44,007 nucleotides of DNA from positions 1 to 44,007 of the forward strand of contig CBFGWV010000014.1 in the NCBI GenBank assembly GCA_965652545.1. The letters are read 5' to 3'. This stretch comes from CBFGWV01 sp965652545. Lineage in GTDB: Bacteria; Pseudomonadota; Gammaproteobacteria; Competibacterales; Competibacteraceae. A program made the translations under genes and the position numbers. The notes under the pieces were generated by a model. The model did not search any database and was not told the origin of the DNA. It worked only from the letters and a program-made list of their open reading frames with translations. Below are positions 24,970 to 33,280 of the stretch, piece by piece (the first letter of the stretch is position 1; each line of letters begins with the position of its first letter).

Positions 24970-24977
24970 TTGTACAA
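24970..24977. promoter_or_regulatory. TTGTACAA palindrome upstream of the CarH/LitR-like gene
   Basis: TTGTACAA is a perfect 8-base palindrome in the 53-base gap between the DUF1499 gene and the MerR-type gene, next to a TATACT (-10-like) hexamer on the minus strand. TGTACA cores are reported in operators of LitR/CarH-type regulators, so this is a candidate autoregulatory operator. Only one clear copy is seen, and the published spaced pair of TGTACA sites is not matched. Confidence 0.4.
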
Positions 24978-25002
24978 ACAGTATACGCGTGCCAGGAGGG
25001 GC

Positions 25003-25479
25003 TCAGCCCGGATAGACCTGGCGTGCCAAAATATCGTGCAGATCGACGATATGGCGGGCGTTCGCGCCCAGATCCGCCTTACCGATGCGCGAGGCTGAGC
25101 GCACGTGCAGTTCGGTCCCGCAGGCTGCATCGACAAGCTTTACCGTGACATCGTCGATAAACCCGAACAGACGCGAACGCACCAACGCGTGCACGTGGTC
25201 GTCTCGCTCGTCCACGATTTCCCAACCCAGGATCTCCATGGCGTGGCGCACCCGACCCCTCAAAGCCTCGGGCGCCATGCGATAACAGCGCAAGGTCAAT
25301 TCGGGAAACGGGTGCTCAGGGCGGGTCTCGGCCGTGCTGCGCGTCAGATAAACCGCCAAACGGGCCCAGAACCCCGGTGGATCGTTCATTGGCGGCTCAT
25401 TGAGCATCAAACCGCCCAAGACCAGGCAGCCGGCGGCTGCGATGAGGGTCATGAGGCCATTGACTACCAGGAGCTTCAT
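25003..25479 (-). CDS. DUF1499 domain-containing membrane-anchored protein
   Basis: This is a 158-residue protein with an N-terminal transmembrane segment (about 4-26, LVVNGLMTLIAAAGCLVLGGLML). The C-terminal DUF1499 domain is marked by HALVRSRLFGFIDDVTVKL and VRSASRIGKADLGANARHI. The function is unknown. The ATG at 25479 is chosen because it overlaps the rsmE stop by four bases (ATGA) and starts the hydrophobic segment cleanly; a start five codons earlier lies inside rsmE. It is co-transcribed with rsmE and lies 53 bases upstream of the B12-type regulator gene. Confidence 0.87.
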   Translation of the reverse strand: MKLLVVNGLMTLIAAAGCLVLGGLMLNEPPMNDPPGFWARLAVYLTRSTAETRPEHPFPELTLRCYRMAPEALRGRVRHAMEILGWEIVDERDDHVHALVRSRLFGFIDDVTVKLVDAACGTELHVRSASRIGKADLGANARHIVDLHDILARQVYPG

Positions 25480-26201
25480 CCCACGTCTCCCCACAAGGTC
25501 TGCATGGCCGCCAACACCACCGCACCGGCGGTTTCGGTCCGCAGCACCCGCGGCCCCAGACTGACCGCCGTCAGGCCGGCGGCGCGCGCCAGCGCGATCT
25601 CGCCCTCGGTCAGACCACCCTCAGGGCCGATCAGCACCGATAAAGGGCCTGCGGGGGCCGGCAGGGCCTTGATATGCGCACCGGCCTCCGGTGCCAGGAC
25701 CAGCCCGGGCACCGCATCGCCCAGGGCATCGGACAAGGGTTGCACGGCGGCGACCTCGGGCAGGATATTACGACCGCATTGTTCGCAGGCGCCGGCAACG
25801 ACGCCGCGCCAATGAGCCAGGCGCTTGTCCCAACGCCCCGCATCCAGGTTGACCGCCGAGCGTGCCGACAATACCGGCACGATGCGGTACACCCCGAGCT
25901 CGACCGCCTTCTGCAAGGCGTAATCCATGCGCTCGCCCTTGGCGACCGCCTGGACCAACGTCACCCGCAGCGGCGATTCGCAATCGCGATCGAAAAAGCC
26001 GTCGATCCGTACCCAGGCGCTACGCCGTTCCACGCCATCCAGGGTCGCGATGAACTCGCCACGCTGGCCGTTGAATACGGTCACCGTGTCACCGGGACGC
26101 AGCCGCAGTACGCGGATGGCGTGATTGAACGCGTCTTCGGGCAGCTCGAGGGTCTGGCCGATGGCGAGAGGCTGAGGAATATGCAAGCGGATTCGGCGCA
26201 T
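25476..26201 (-). CDS. rsmE: 16S rRNA (uracil-1498-N3)-methyltransferase RsmE
   Basis: RsmE methylates U1498 of 16S rRNA in the 30S subunit. The 241-residue protein has an N-terminal PUA-like domain (MRRIRLHIPQPL ... NHAIRVLRLRPGDTVTVFNG). A SPOUT (knotted) methyltransferase domain follows, with QKAVELGV, LIGPEGGLTEGEIALA and LGPRVLRTETAGAVVLA, which are the SAM-binding knot motifs. It is divergent from the exonuclease III gene across 62 bases and coupled to the DUF1499 gene by a four-base overlap. Confidence 0.96.
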   Translation of the reverse strand: MRRIRLHIPQPLAIGQTLELPEDAFNHAIRVLRLRPGDTVTVFNGQRGEFIATLDGVERRSAWVRIDGFFDRDCESPLRVTLVQAVAKGERMDYALQKAVELGVYRIVPVLSARSAVNLDAGRWDKRLAHWRGVVAGACEQCGRNILPEVAAVQPLSDALGDAVPGLVLAPEAGAHIKALPAPAGPLSVLIGPEGGLTEGEIALARAAGLTAVSLGPRVLRTETAGAVVLAAMQTLWGDVG

Positions 26202-26263
26202 GGTTCGCAGTTATGGCAGCATGGGCGCGTCGCAGACAATAGCACTGGCTCAGAGGACAAGGG

Positions 26264-27031
26264 ATGCTGAAGATCGCATCGTGGAACGTCAATTCGCTGA
26301 AGGTCCGCCTGCCGCATGTACTCGACTGGCTGGCGCAGCAGCAACCGGACATCCTTTGCCTTCAGGAGACCAAGCTACAGGACGAGCACTTTCCGATCGA
26401 CGTCATCCGGGAGGCGGGCTACCACGTTGTCTTTAACGGCCAGAAGACCTACAACGGTGTGGCAGTGATCAGCCGCGAGCCGGGGGCAGATCCGGTCACC
26501 GAGCTGCCGGATCTGGGCGATACCCAACGCCGTGTTCTCGCCCTGACCATCGCCGGCGTGCGTATCGTGAATCTGTACGTCCCAAATGGCCAAGCCGTGG
26601 GGACGGAAAAGTACGCATATAAGCTCGGATGGCTGGAGCGCCTGCACCACTTCCTGGCCGATGAGCTGAGCCGGTATCCGGACCTCGTGGTGCTTGGCGA
26701 CTTCAACATCGCGCCGGAGGATCGCGACGTGCATGACCCGGCCGCCTGGGCGGGCCAGGTCCTCTGCTCGGAGCCCGAGCGCACCGCCTTGCGGGGTTTA
26801 CTGGACTTAGGTCTGGTCGATAGCTTCCGCCTGTTTGAGCAACCCGAGGGCAGTTTTTCCTGGTGGGACTACCGGGCGGCCGGCTTCCGCCGCAACCTGG
26901 GTTTGCGCATCGATTTGATCCTGCTCAGCCAGGCCCTGGCGTCACGCTGCTCGGCCTCGATCATCGACGTGGCCCCGCGTCGGCTCGAGCGCCCGTCCGA
27001 TCATGCCCCGGTGGTGGTGGAGCTGGCCTAA
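26264..27031 (+). CDS. xthA: Exodeoxyribonuclease III (AP endonuclease)
   Basis: This is an exonuclease III-type AP endonuclease for base excision repair. The 255-residue protein has the motifs of the endonuclease/exonuclease/phosphatase fold: KIASWNVNSLKVRL, LQETKLQD with metal-binding Glu35, NGVAVISR, VVLGDFNIAPEDRDV, the LRIDLILLS block and the C-terminal SDHAPVVVEL with the catalytic His. It sits alone on the plus strand. Its stop lies 15 bases from the convergent uvrD stop, with no obvious terminator between. Confidence 0.96.
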   Translation: MLKIASWNVNSLKVRLPHVLDWLAQQQPDILCLQETKLQDEHFPIDVIREAGYHVVFNGQKTYNGVAVISREPGADPVTELPDLGDTQRRVLALTIAGVRIVNLYVPNGQAVGTEKYAYKLGWLERLHHFLADELSRYPDLVVLGDFNIAPEDRDVHDPAAWAGQVLCSEPERTALRGLLDLGLVDSFRLFEQPEGSFSWWDYRAAGFRRNLGLRIDLILLSQALASRCSASIIDVAPRRLERPSDHAPVVVELA

Positions 27032-27046
27032 CGGTCGCAACCGGTC

Positions 27047-29215
27047 CTACACGGCCTCCAGCTTGGCGTAGGCCAGGACCAGCCGCTTGGTGCCCTGAGT
27101 GGCGAAACGCACTTGCACCAACGTATGAGCGCCTGAGCCCTCCGCGTCCAGGATCACCCCCTCACCAAAGCTGGCATGACGCACCTGCTGCCCCAGGTAG
27201 AAGCCATGGTCGGCCAGGGGGTCGGTGCGCTTTGGCGCATACAACGGCTTGCTCAGCACAGCGCGGCTACGTACATCGCGGATCAACGTCGGGGGGATCT
27301 CACCGAGAAAACGCGACGGCCGGCTGCTCAGGTCCTTGCCGTGCAGCCTGCGCTGCTCGGCGAACGAGACGACCAGGTGCTTACGGGCACGGGTGATGCC
27401 CACGTAGGCCAGACGACGCTCCTCTTCCAGACGTGCCGGGTCCTCGGCGGAGAGGTAGTGCGGAAACAAGCCCTCCTCCACCCCCACCATGAACACAACG
27501 GGAAACTCCAGCCCCTTAGCCGAATGCAGCGTCATCATCTGGACGCAGTCTTCCCAACTCTCGCCCTGGCCTTCACCGGCCTCGAGGGCGGCATGCACCA
27601 GAAACGCGGTCAGCGGGTCCAGCGCCTCGTCATTGTCCTGGTCTGCGGGGGTGCGCTCAAACACGGTGGCCGCATTGATCAGTTCGTCCAGGTTCTCTGC
27701 CTTGGCTTCGCCACGGTCGCTCCCGTCGGCCGCGTGCATGGCTTTCAAGCCACTGGTTTCAATGACCTTTTCGATGGTCTTGTCCAAGGGCAGGCCCTCC
27801 GTCTCGACGGCCAGGGCTTCGATCAGCACCAGGAAGCGATTGAGCGCGGTGCCCGCGCGGCCCGACAAAACTTTCGCGCCGATCATCTCGCGGGCCGCCT
27901 GCCATAGCGTCAGGTCACGCTCGCGCGCATGCCGGCGCACCATGTCCAAGGTGCGCTCGCCAACCCCGCGGGCCGGTGTGTTCACGACACGTTCGAACGA
28001 GGGGTCATCGCCACGGTTGGCGACCAGGCGCAGGTAGGCCAGCGCATCTTTGATTTCCGCCCGCTCGAAGAAGCGCAGGCCCCCGTACACGCGGTACGGG
28101 ACCTGCATGCCGACCAGGGTTTCCTCGATGACACGCGACTGGGCGTTGGAGCGGTAGAGGATCGCCACCTCGTCGCGCCGGCCACCGCCTTCCATCCATT
28201 GGCGGATACGCTCAACGACGAACTTCGCCTCGTCGTATTCGTTGAACGCGGCGTACACATCGATGGCATCGCCATCGCCGGCGTCGGTCCACAGCTCCTT
28301 GCCCAGGCGCCCGGCGTTGTTGGCGATCAAGCCGTTCGCGGCCTTCAGGATGGTGCCGGTGGAGCGGTAGTTTTGCTCCAGGCGCAAAGTGTTCGCGCCG
28401 GGGAAGTCGCGCTCGAAGGCGTGGATGTTCTCGATCCGCGCACCGCGCCAACCGTAAATGGACTGATCGTCGTCACCGACGATGAATACATCCCCTTGCC
28501 CGCCGGTGAGCAGGCGCAGCCAGCCGTACTGCAAGGTGTTGGTGTCCTGGAACTCATCCACCAGCACGTGGGCGAAGCGCCGGCGGTAGTGCTCCAGCAG
28601 CACGGGGTTGTCACGCAGCAGTTCGTGAGTGCGCAACAGCAACTCACCGAAGTCCACCAGGCCGGCGCGCTCACAGGCGGCCTGATAAGCGGCGTAGATG
28701 CGGATCCACTGTGCTTTGACCGCATCGCCATGGTCCTCCAGGTGCGCCGGGCGCAAGCCCTCGTCCTTCTGGTGGTTGATAAACCATGTCGCCTGGCGGG
28801 CCGGCCATTGCTTCTCGTCCAGCTCCAGCCCGCGGACAATGCGCTTGACCAGCCGCTGCTGATCGTCGGCATCGAGGATCTGAAATCCCTGGGGCAGTTT
28901 CGCCTCATGCCAATGCGCACGCAGCAGGCGATGCGCGGTGCCGTGGAAGGTGCCGATCCACAACCCGCGCAACGGGGTACTGAGCATGGCCTCCACCCGC
29001 GAGCGCATTTCCGCGGCCGCCTTGTTGGTGAAGGTCACCGCCAGAATGGACCAGGGCGAGGCGTTCTCAGCCTGAATGAGCCAGGCGACGCGGGCGACCA
29101 GTACACGGGTCTTGCCCGAGCCGGCACCGGCGAGAACGCGCAGAGGACCCTGCGGGGCCGTGACGGCCTCGCGTTGGGCGGTATTCAGGGAGTTGAGCAA
29201 ATCGTCGGCAAGCAT
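27047..29215 (-). CDS. uvrD: DNA helicase II (UvrD)
   Basis: UvrD is a 3'-5' superfamily 1 helicase for mismatch and nucleotide excision repair. The 722-residue protein has motif I GAGSGKT (30-36), motif Ia TFTNKAAAEM, motif II VDEFQDTN, motif III GDDDQSIYGWRGA, motif IV QNYRSTG, motif V TLHSAKGLEF and motif VI YVGITRARKHL. A C-terminal Tudor-like tail (LGQQVRHASFGEGVIL) follows. The ATG at 29215 matches the usual N-terminus (LLNSLNTAQREAV). An ATG at 29239 that overlaps the glmU stop as TGATG is an alternative giving eight more residues. It follows glmU closely and may be co-transcribed. Confidence 0.96.
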   Translation of the reverse strand: MLADDLLNSLNTAQREAVTAPQGPLRVLAGAGSGKTRVLVARVAWLIQAENASPWSILAVTFTNKAAAEMRSRVEAMLSTPLRGLWIGTFHGTAHRLLRAHWHEAKLPQGFQILDADDQQRLVKRIVRGLELDEKQWPARQATWFINHQKDEGLRPAHLEDHGDAVKAQWIRIYAAYQAACERAGLVDFGELLLRTHELLRDNPVLLEHYRRRFAHVLVDEFQDTNTLQYGWLRLLTGGQGDVFIVGDDDQSIYGWRGARIENIHAFERDFPGANTLRLEQNYRSTGTILKAANGLIANNAGRLGKELWTDAGDGDAIDVYAAFNEYDEAKFVVERIRQWMEGGGRRDEVAILYRSNAQSRVIEETLVGMQVPYRVYGGLRFFERAEIKDALAYLRLVANRGDDPSFERVVNTPARGVGERTLDMVRRHARERDLTLWQAAREMIGAKVLSGRAGTALNRFLVLIEALAVETEGLPLDKTIEKVIETSGLKAMHAADGSDRGEAKAENLDELINAATVFERTPADQDNDEALDPLTAFLVHAALEAGEGQGESWEDCVQMMTLHSAKGLEFPVVFMVGVEEGLFPHYLSAEDPARLEEERRLAYVGITRARKHLVVSFAEQRRLHGKDLSSRPSRFLGEIPPTLIRDVRSRAVLSKPLYAPKRTDPLADHGFYLGQQVRHASFGEGVILDAEGSGAHTLVQVRFATQGTKRLVLAYAKLEAV

Positions 29216-29238
29216 CGGGGGATTGTAACCGGTGTGCA

Positions 29239-30609
29239 TCAACCCGGTTTCTTCGTCGGCCGCTTCCACCCCGGCATCATCCGTCGCGAGGCTCGGGTCA
29301 GCGCCAAGGTGTCATCGGGTACATCCTTACCGATGGTCGAGCCGGCGCCGACAGTGGACCGGTGTCCGATCACCACCGGCGCCACCAGGGCGGAATTGGA
29401 CCCGATGAAGACCTCGTCGCCGATGACCGTGCGGTGCTTGTTGGCACCATCGTAGTTGCAGGTGATGGTCCCGGCGCCGATGTTCACATCGCGGCCCAGT
29501 TCGGCATCGCCGATGTAGCTCAGGTGGTTGACCTTGCTGCCCTCGCCGATGACGGCTTTCTTGATTTCCACGAAATTGCCGACCCGAGACTCGCGCGCCA
29601 TGACCGAGCCGGGACGCAGACGGGCAAAGGGACCAATACGGCAATCCTCGCCGACCTGTGCCCCGTCGATGATGGAGTGGGCCTCGACACGTGTGCCGGC
29701 GGCCAGGACGGCGTCGCGTATCAGGCAGTTGGGGCCGATCTCCACGCCATCGCCCAGAGTGACCTCGCCCTCGAAAACAGTGTTCACATCCAGCACCACA
29801 TCGCGGCCACAGGCCAACTGCCCGCGGATGTCGACGCGAGCCGGATCAAGAACAGTGACGCCCTCGCGCATCAGGGCTTCAATACGGCGTCGTTGATAGC
29901 GACGCTCGGCCACGGCCAATTGCAGCCGATCGTTGATTCCGGCCACCTCGCCTTCGTCAGCCGCCACGGCGGCCTGCACGCGGACACCATCGGTTACCGC
30001 CATGGCCAGGCAATCGGTCAGATAATACTCACCTTGGCTGTTATCACTGGACAACCGACTCACCCAGCGACGCAGGTCGGCGGCGGGCGCCGCCAGAATG
30101 CCTGTGTTGATCTCGTCGATAGCGCGCTCCTCGGCACTGGCATCGCTGTGCTCCACGATGCGCCGGACCGCACCGTCTCCGTCGCGCACGACGCGTCCAT
30201 AACCGGCGGGATCGGACGCCTTGACGGTCAGTACCGCGAGGGCCCCGTCGGCGGCCATGCCCACCAATGGCGCCAGCGTATCCGGGCGGATCAACGGGAC
30301 ATCACCGTACAACACCAGTATCGACTGGCCGTCGGCCAGGGTCGGTAAGGCCTGAGCCACAGCGTGTCCGGTCCCGAGCTGCTCGGACTGGATCACCCAA
30401 TGGACGCGCGGGTCGGCGCCACAGGCGGCACGCACGGCCTCGGCACCGTGCCCGATCACCACCACGATGCGGTCGGGGTTCAGGCTCGCGGCGGTCTCCA
30501 AAACGTGATGGAGCATTGGCCGGCCACCCACAGGGTGTATGACTTTCGGCCGCTCGGACACCATGCGTTTGCCCTGGCCGGCTGCCAGAATCACCACGGA
30601 CAACGCCAT
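29239..30609 (-). CDS. glmU: Bifunctional UDP-N-acetylglucosamine pyrophosphorylase / glucosamine-1-phosphate acetyltransferase
   Basis: GlmU makes UDP-N-acetylglucosamine for peptidoglycan and lipopolysaccharide. The 456-residue protein has an N-terminal uridyltransferase domain (LAAGQGKRM 8-16, GTGHAVAQAL, LYGDVPLI). A left-handed beta-helix acetyltransferase domain follows, with RVGNFVEIKKAVIG, KVNHLSYIGDAELG and GAGTITCNYDG. A good GGAG site precedes the ATG. In many Gammaproteobacteria glmU follows atpC directly, but here a choline-sulfate cassette separates them. glmU lies 48 bases after the LysR gene on the same strand, so LysR transcription may read into this essential gene. Confidence 0.97.
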   Translation of the reverse strand: MALSVVILAAGQGKRMVSERPKVIHPVGGRPMLHHVLETAASLNPDRIVVVIGHGAEAVRAACGADPRVHWVIQSEQLGTGHAVAQALPTLADGQSILVLYGDVPLIRPDTLAPLVGMAADGALAVLTVKASDPAGYGRVVRDGDGAVRRIVEHSDASAEERAIDEINTGILAAPAADLRRWVSRLSSDNSQGEYYLTDCLAMAVTDGVRVQAAVAADEGEVAGINDRLQLAVAERRYQRRRIEALMREGVTVLDPARVDIRGQLACGRDVVLDVNTVFEGEVTLGDGVEIGPNCLIRDAVLAAGTRVEAHSIIDGAQVGEDCRIGPFARLRPGSVMARESRVGNFVEIKKAVIGEGSKVNHLSYIGDAELGRDVNIGAGTITCNYDGANKHRTVIGDEVFIGSNSALVAPVVIGHRSTVGAGSTIGKDVPDDTLALTRASRRMMPGWKRPTKKPG

Positions 30610-30657
30610 CGGGAGTCTCCTGCAAGAATCGCGCAGCGCGCAGTGTGCCAGAGGGGG

Positions 30658-31581
30658 TCACCCCTCGCCATCGGCGTCACCGGCCGCAGACAGTACCCAG
30701 TCGCGAAACGCAAAGGCCGACGGGCTGATCTGACGGTCGCGGGGGATGAGCAGATGATAGCCGCTGCGCGTGCGGGCCTCGCGGGGCAGGTAGCGCACCA
30801 ACTGGCCGGCGTCGAGCATCGGACGCACCAGTTCATGCCAGCCCAATGCGACCCCTTGCCCGGCGATGGCCGCCTGCAACAACAGCATGTAGTTATCGAA
30901 AGTCAATTCGGGGCCATCGGGGGCGGTGGAAATACCGCAAGCCTGCAACCAGCCTTGCCAGCTCAACCATCGCCCGGAGTCCTCGCCACCCAGCACCAGT
31001 CGCGGGCAATGCCGTAAAGCGGCCTCGGGGTCAGCCTCACCCAACGATTGCAGCAGCCAGGGGCTGCATACCGGGTACACGACCTCCCAGTACAAGCGTT
31101 TGGCCAACGCGTGGGGAAACGGCGGCTGGCCGAATACCACCGCGACATCCATCGACTCGCTGACCAAGTCGAACCCACGCTGCGCGGTGATCACGCGCAC
31201 ATCGATGGCCGGATGACGCAGACGAAACTCCGCCAACCGCGGCAACAGCCAGAACGCGGCAAAGCCGAAGTCGGTCGCGACCTGCAGGACGCTCGCCGGC
31301 CGGCGATGACGAATGGCGCGCACTGCCTCATTGAGCGAGTCGAAGCTGTCGGCCACGGATTGGTGCAAGCCCTCGCCGGCCGGCGTCAACACCACGCCGC
31401 GATGTACCCGCATGAACAACGGTGTCCCCAGGTGTTGCTCCAACTGCCGGATCTGATGGCTGACCGCCGGTTGTGTGACGCCGAGTTCGCCGGCGGCACG
31501 GGTGAGGTTGCCCAGCCGGGCGACGGTTTCGAAGGTCAGCAGCAAGGCCAGCGGCGGCAGTTCGTCCCAGGGTCTAGGCAT
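30658..31581 (-). CDS. LysR-type regulator of choline-sulfate utilisation
   Basis: This is a 307-residue LysR regulator. The winged helix (about 9-67: PLALLLTFETVARLGNLTRAA ... VTQPAVSHQIRQLEQHLGTPLF) is followed by an effector domain (LQVATDFGFAAFWLLPRLAEFRLRHPAIDVRV). The pattern and its position divergent from betC fit the family of putative choline-sulfate regulators linked to betC. It probably responds to choline sulfate or choline and controls betC and the binding-protein gene. The intervening 137 bases hold a LysR-type dyad. The start MPRPWDEL is the family form. Confidence 0.9.
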   Translation of the reverse strand: MPRPWDELPPLALLLTFETVARLGNLTRAAGELGVTQPAVSHQIRQLEQHLGTPLFMRVHRGVVLTPAGEGLHQSVADSFDSLNEAVRAIRHRRPASVLQVATDFGFAAFWLLPRLAEFRLRHPAIDVRVITAQRGFDLVSESMDVAVVFGQPPFPHALAKRLYWEVVYPVCSPWLLQSLGEADPEAALRHCPRLVLGGEDSGRWLSWQGWLQACGISTAPDGPELTFDNYMLLLQAAIAGQGVALGWHELVRPMLDAGQLVRYLPREARTRSGYHLLIPRDRQISPSAFAFRDWVLSAAGDADGEG

Positions 31582-31718
31582 TAGCTGAATTGATTACAAA
31601 CATGAATTTGGATCCCGTTCAAGCTTTGCCTATTCAATGCCAGATTCATAAGCACTTGCCAATGTTTAAATTTAGATCAACGGCACGACTCACAATAGAC
31701 ACATTAGGATACCGTTTC
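31582..31718. promoter_or_regulatory. Divergent promoter region between the LysR gene and betC, with candidate LysR box
   Basis: This 137-base gap is noticeably richer in A+T than the rest of the window. At 31608-31622 TTGGA-TCCCG-TTCAA is an imperfect dyad of the T-N11-A LysR type. It lies about 27 bases from the LysR start and 97 from betC, a usual place for an autoregulatory and activating site. Stretches such as TTTAAATTTAGATCAA (31665-31680) could supply promoter elements for betC. No exact promoter is assigned. Confidence 0.4.
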
Positions 31719-33239
31719 ATGAGCGAACGTAAGCCCAACCTGTTGTTCATCATGGCCGATCAACTCGCGTTCCATGCCTTGTCGTGGTACGGCAACCGTA
31801 TCGTCAAGACCCCTCACCTGGATACCCTGGCCGCTGCCGGAGTCGTGTTCGACAACGCGTATTGCCCCAGCCCTCTGTGCGCACCCTCACGCTACGCGCT
31901 GATGAGCGGACGACTGCCGGCGGGTATCGGCGCTTACGACAACGCGGCGGAGTTCGCCGCAGACATTCCAACCTACGCTCACTACCTGCGTCTTGCCGGT
32001 TTCCGCACGGCATTGTCGGGGAAGATGCACTTCTGCGGCCCGGACGGCTTGCACGGGTTTGAAGAGCGTCTGACGACCGACATTTACCCGGCCGACTATG
32101 GCTGGTTCGCGGACTGGGACGATTTCGAGACCCGTCCGAGCTACTACCACAACATGAGCTCGGTCACGCAGGCCGGCGTCTGCGTACGCTCCAACCAATT
32201 GGATTTCGACGACGAGGTGACATTCCAGGCCTCGCGCTTCCTGTACGCCCACGTCCGCCAGGATGATCCACGCCCCTTTGCGCTGACCGTCTCGTTCACC
32301 CACCCGCACGACCCCTACGCCACGCCCCAGGCGTACTGGGATCGCTACCGCCATGAAGACATCCCCATGCCGACGCAGGGGCGGGACGACGTCCCCCAGG
32401 ACCCGCACGCTCTGCGTCTGCGACATGTCTCGAACATGGACGCCACACCGATCACCGACGACCAGATCCGAAATGCCCGTCACGCCTACTACGGCAATGT
32501 CAGCTATGTCGACGACCAGATCGGACGGCTGCTCGCAGTACTGGAAGAGACCGGACAGGCGGAGAACACCATCATCGTGTTTTCGGGCGATCATGGCGAT
32601 CATCTGGGCGAGCGCGGGCTCTGGTACAAGATGTCCTGGTACGAGCCGTCCGCCCGCGTACCGATGCTGGTACACGCCCCCGGGCGGCTGTCGCCGCGGC
32701 GCGTCGGTGCGGCGGTGTCCACCATCGATCTACTGCCGACCTTCCTCGAACTGGTCAACGACGGCGCGCGGTTCGAGACGCCTTGTCCGCTCGATGGACG
32801 CAGCCTGCTTCCGCATCTTCAGGGTCTGGGCGGACATGACGAGGTCATCGGCGAGTACCTCGGGGAAGGCGCCATTGCACCCTTGTGCATGATCCGTCGC
32901 GAACGGTTCAAGTATGTCTGCTCAACCCCGGACCCCGATCAGCTGTTCGATCTCATCGACGACCCGAACGAGCGTAACAACCTGGCCGGAAACCCGGCCT
33001 ACGAGGATGTACTGGCTGCATTCCAGGCCGAAGCGGCGGCACGTTGGGACATGGGTGCGCTTCGTCAGAGCGTTGTCGAGAGCCAGCGCCGGCGGCGGCT
33101 CGTCCACCAGGCACTGATGACCGGCCAGATGACGTCCTGGGATTTCCAGCCCAAGAACGACGCCAGTCGCCAGTACATGCGCAACACCATTGACCTTGAC
33201 GACCTCGAGCGGTTGTCGAGATTCCCCCGCGTGGATTGA
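31719..33239 (+). CDS. betC: Choline-sulfatase
   Basis: BetC hydrolyses choline-O-sulfate to choline and sulfate, feeding glycine betaine synthesis or catabolism. The 506-residue protein has the sulfatase metal site start NLLFIMADQ (Asp14). The Cys54-x-Pro-x-Arg58 motif (CAPSR) has its Cys converted to formylglycine. Further metal-site segments are SGKMHFCGPDG, FTHPHDPY and FSGDHGDHLGERGLWYKMSWYEPSARVP, and a C-terminal choline-sulfatase tail follows. The ATG at 31719 is chosen because it has an AGGA site 9 bases upstream and puts the Cys at 54 as in Sinorhizobium BetC; the longer frame upstream is intergenic. It is probably an operon with the binding-protein gene 41 bases downstream. Confidence 0.95.
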   Translation: MSERKPNLLFIMADQLAFHALSWYGNRIVKTPHLDTLAAAGVVFDNAYCPSPLCAPSRYALMSGRLPAGIGAYDNAAEFAADIPTYAHYLRLAGFRTALSGKMHFCGPDGLHGFEERLTTDIYPADYGWFADWDDFETRPSYYHNMSSVTQAGVCVRSNQLDFDDEVTFQASRFLYAHVRQDDPRPFALTVSFTHPHDPYATPQAYWDRYRHEDIPMPTQGRDDVPQDPHALRLRHVSNMDATPITDDQIRNARHAYYGNVSYVDDQIGRLLAVLEETGQAENTIIVFSGDHGDHLGERGLWYKMSWYEPSARVPMLVHAPGRLSPRRVGAAVSTIDLLPTFLELVNDGARFETPCPLDGRSLLPHLQGLGGHDEVIGEYLGEGAIAPLCMIRRERFKYVCSTPDPDQLFDLIDDPNERNNLAGNPAYEDVLAAFQAEAAARWDMGALRQSVVESQRRRRLVHQALMTGQMTSWDFQPKNDASRQYMRNTIDLDDLERLSRFPRVD

Positions 33240-33280
33240 ACACGCCACTCATCACAACCACAAGCGTACGGAGTAACGCC

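Noticed and set aside
24950..25002. Paired TGTACA-N12-TGTACA operator for the CarH/LitR-like protein
   Set aside because: Only one TGTACA core is present; the nearest similar hexamer is at the wrong spacing, so only the single palindrome is reported.
31590..31718. Extended BetC start at 31590
   Set aside because: The extra 43 residues are intergenic A+T-rich sequence; the ATG at 31719 has a ribosome site and puts the catalytic Cys at the usual position 54.
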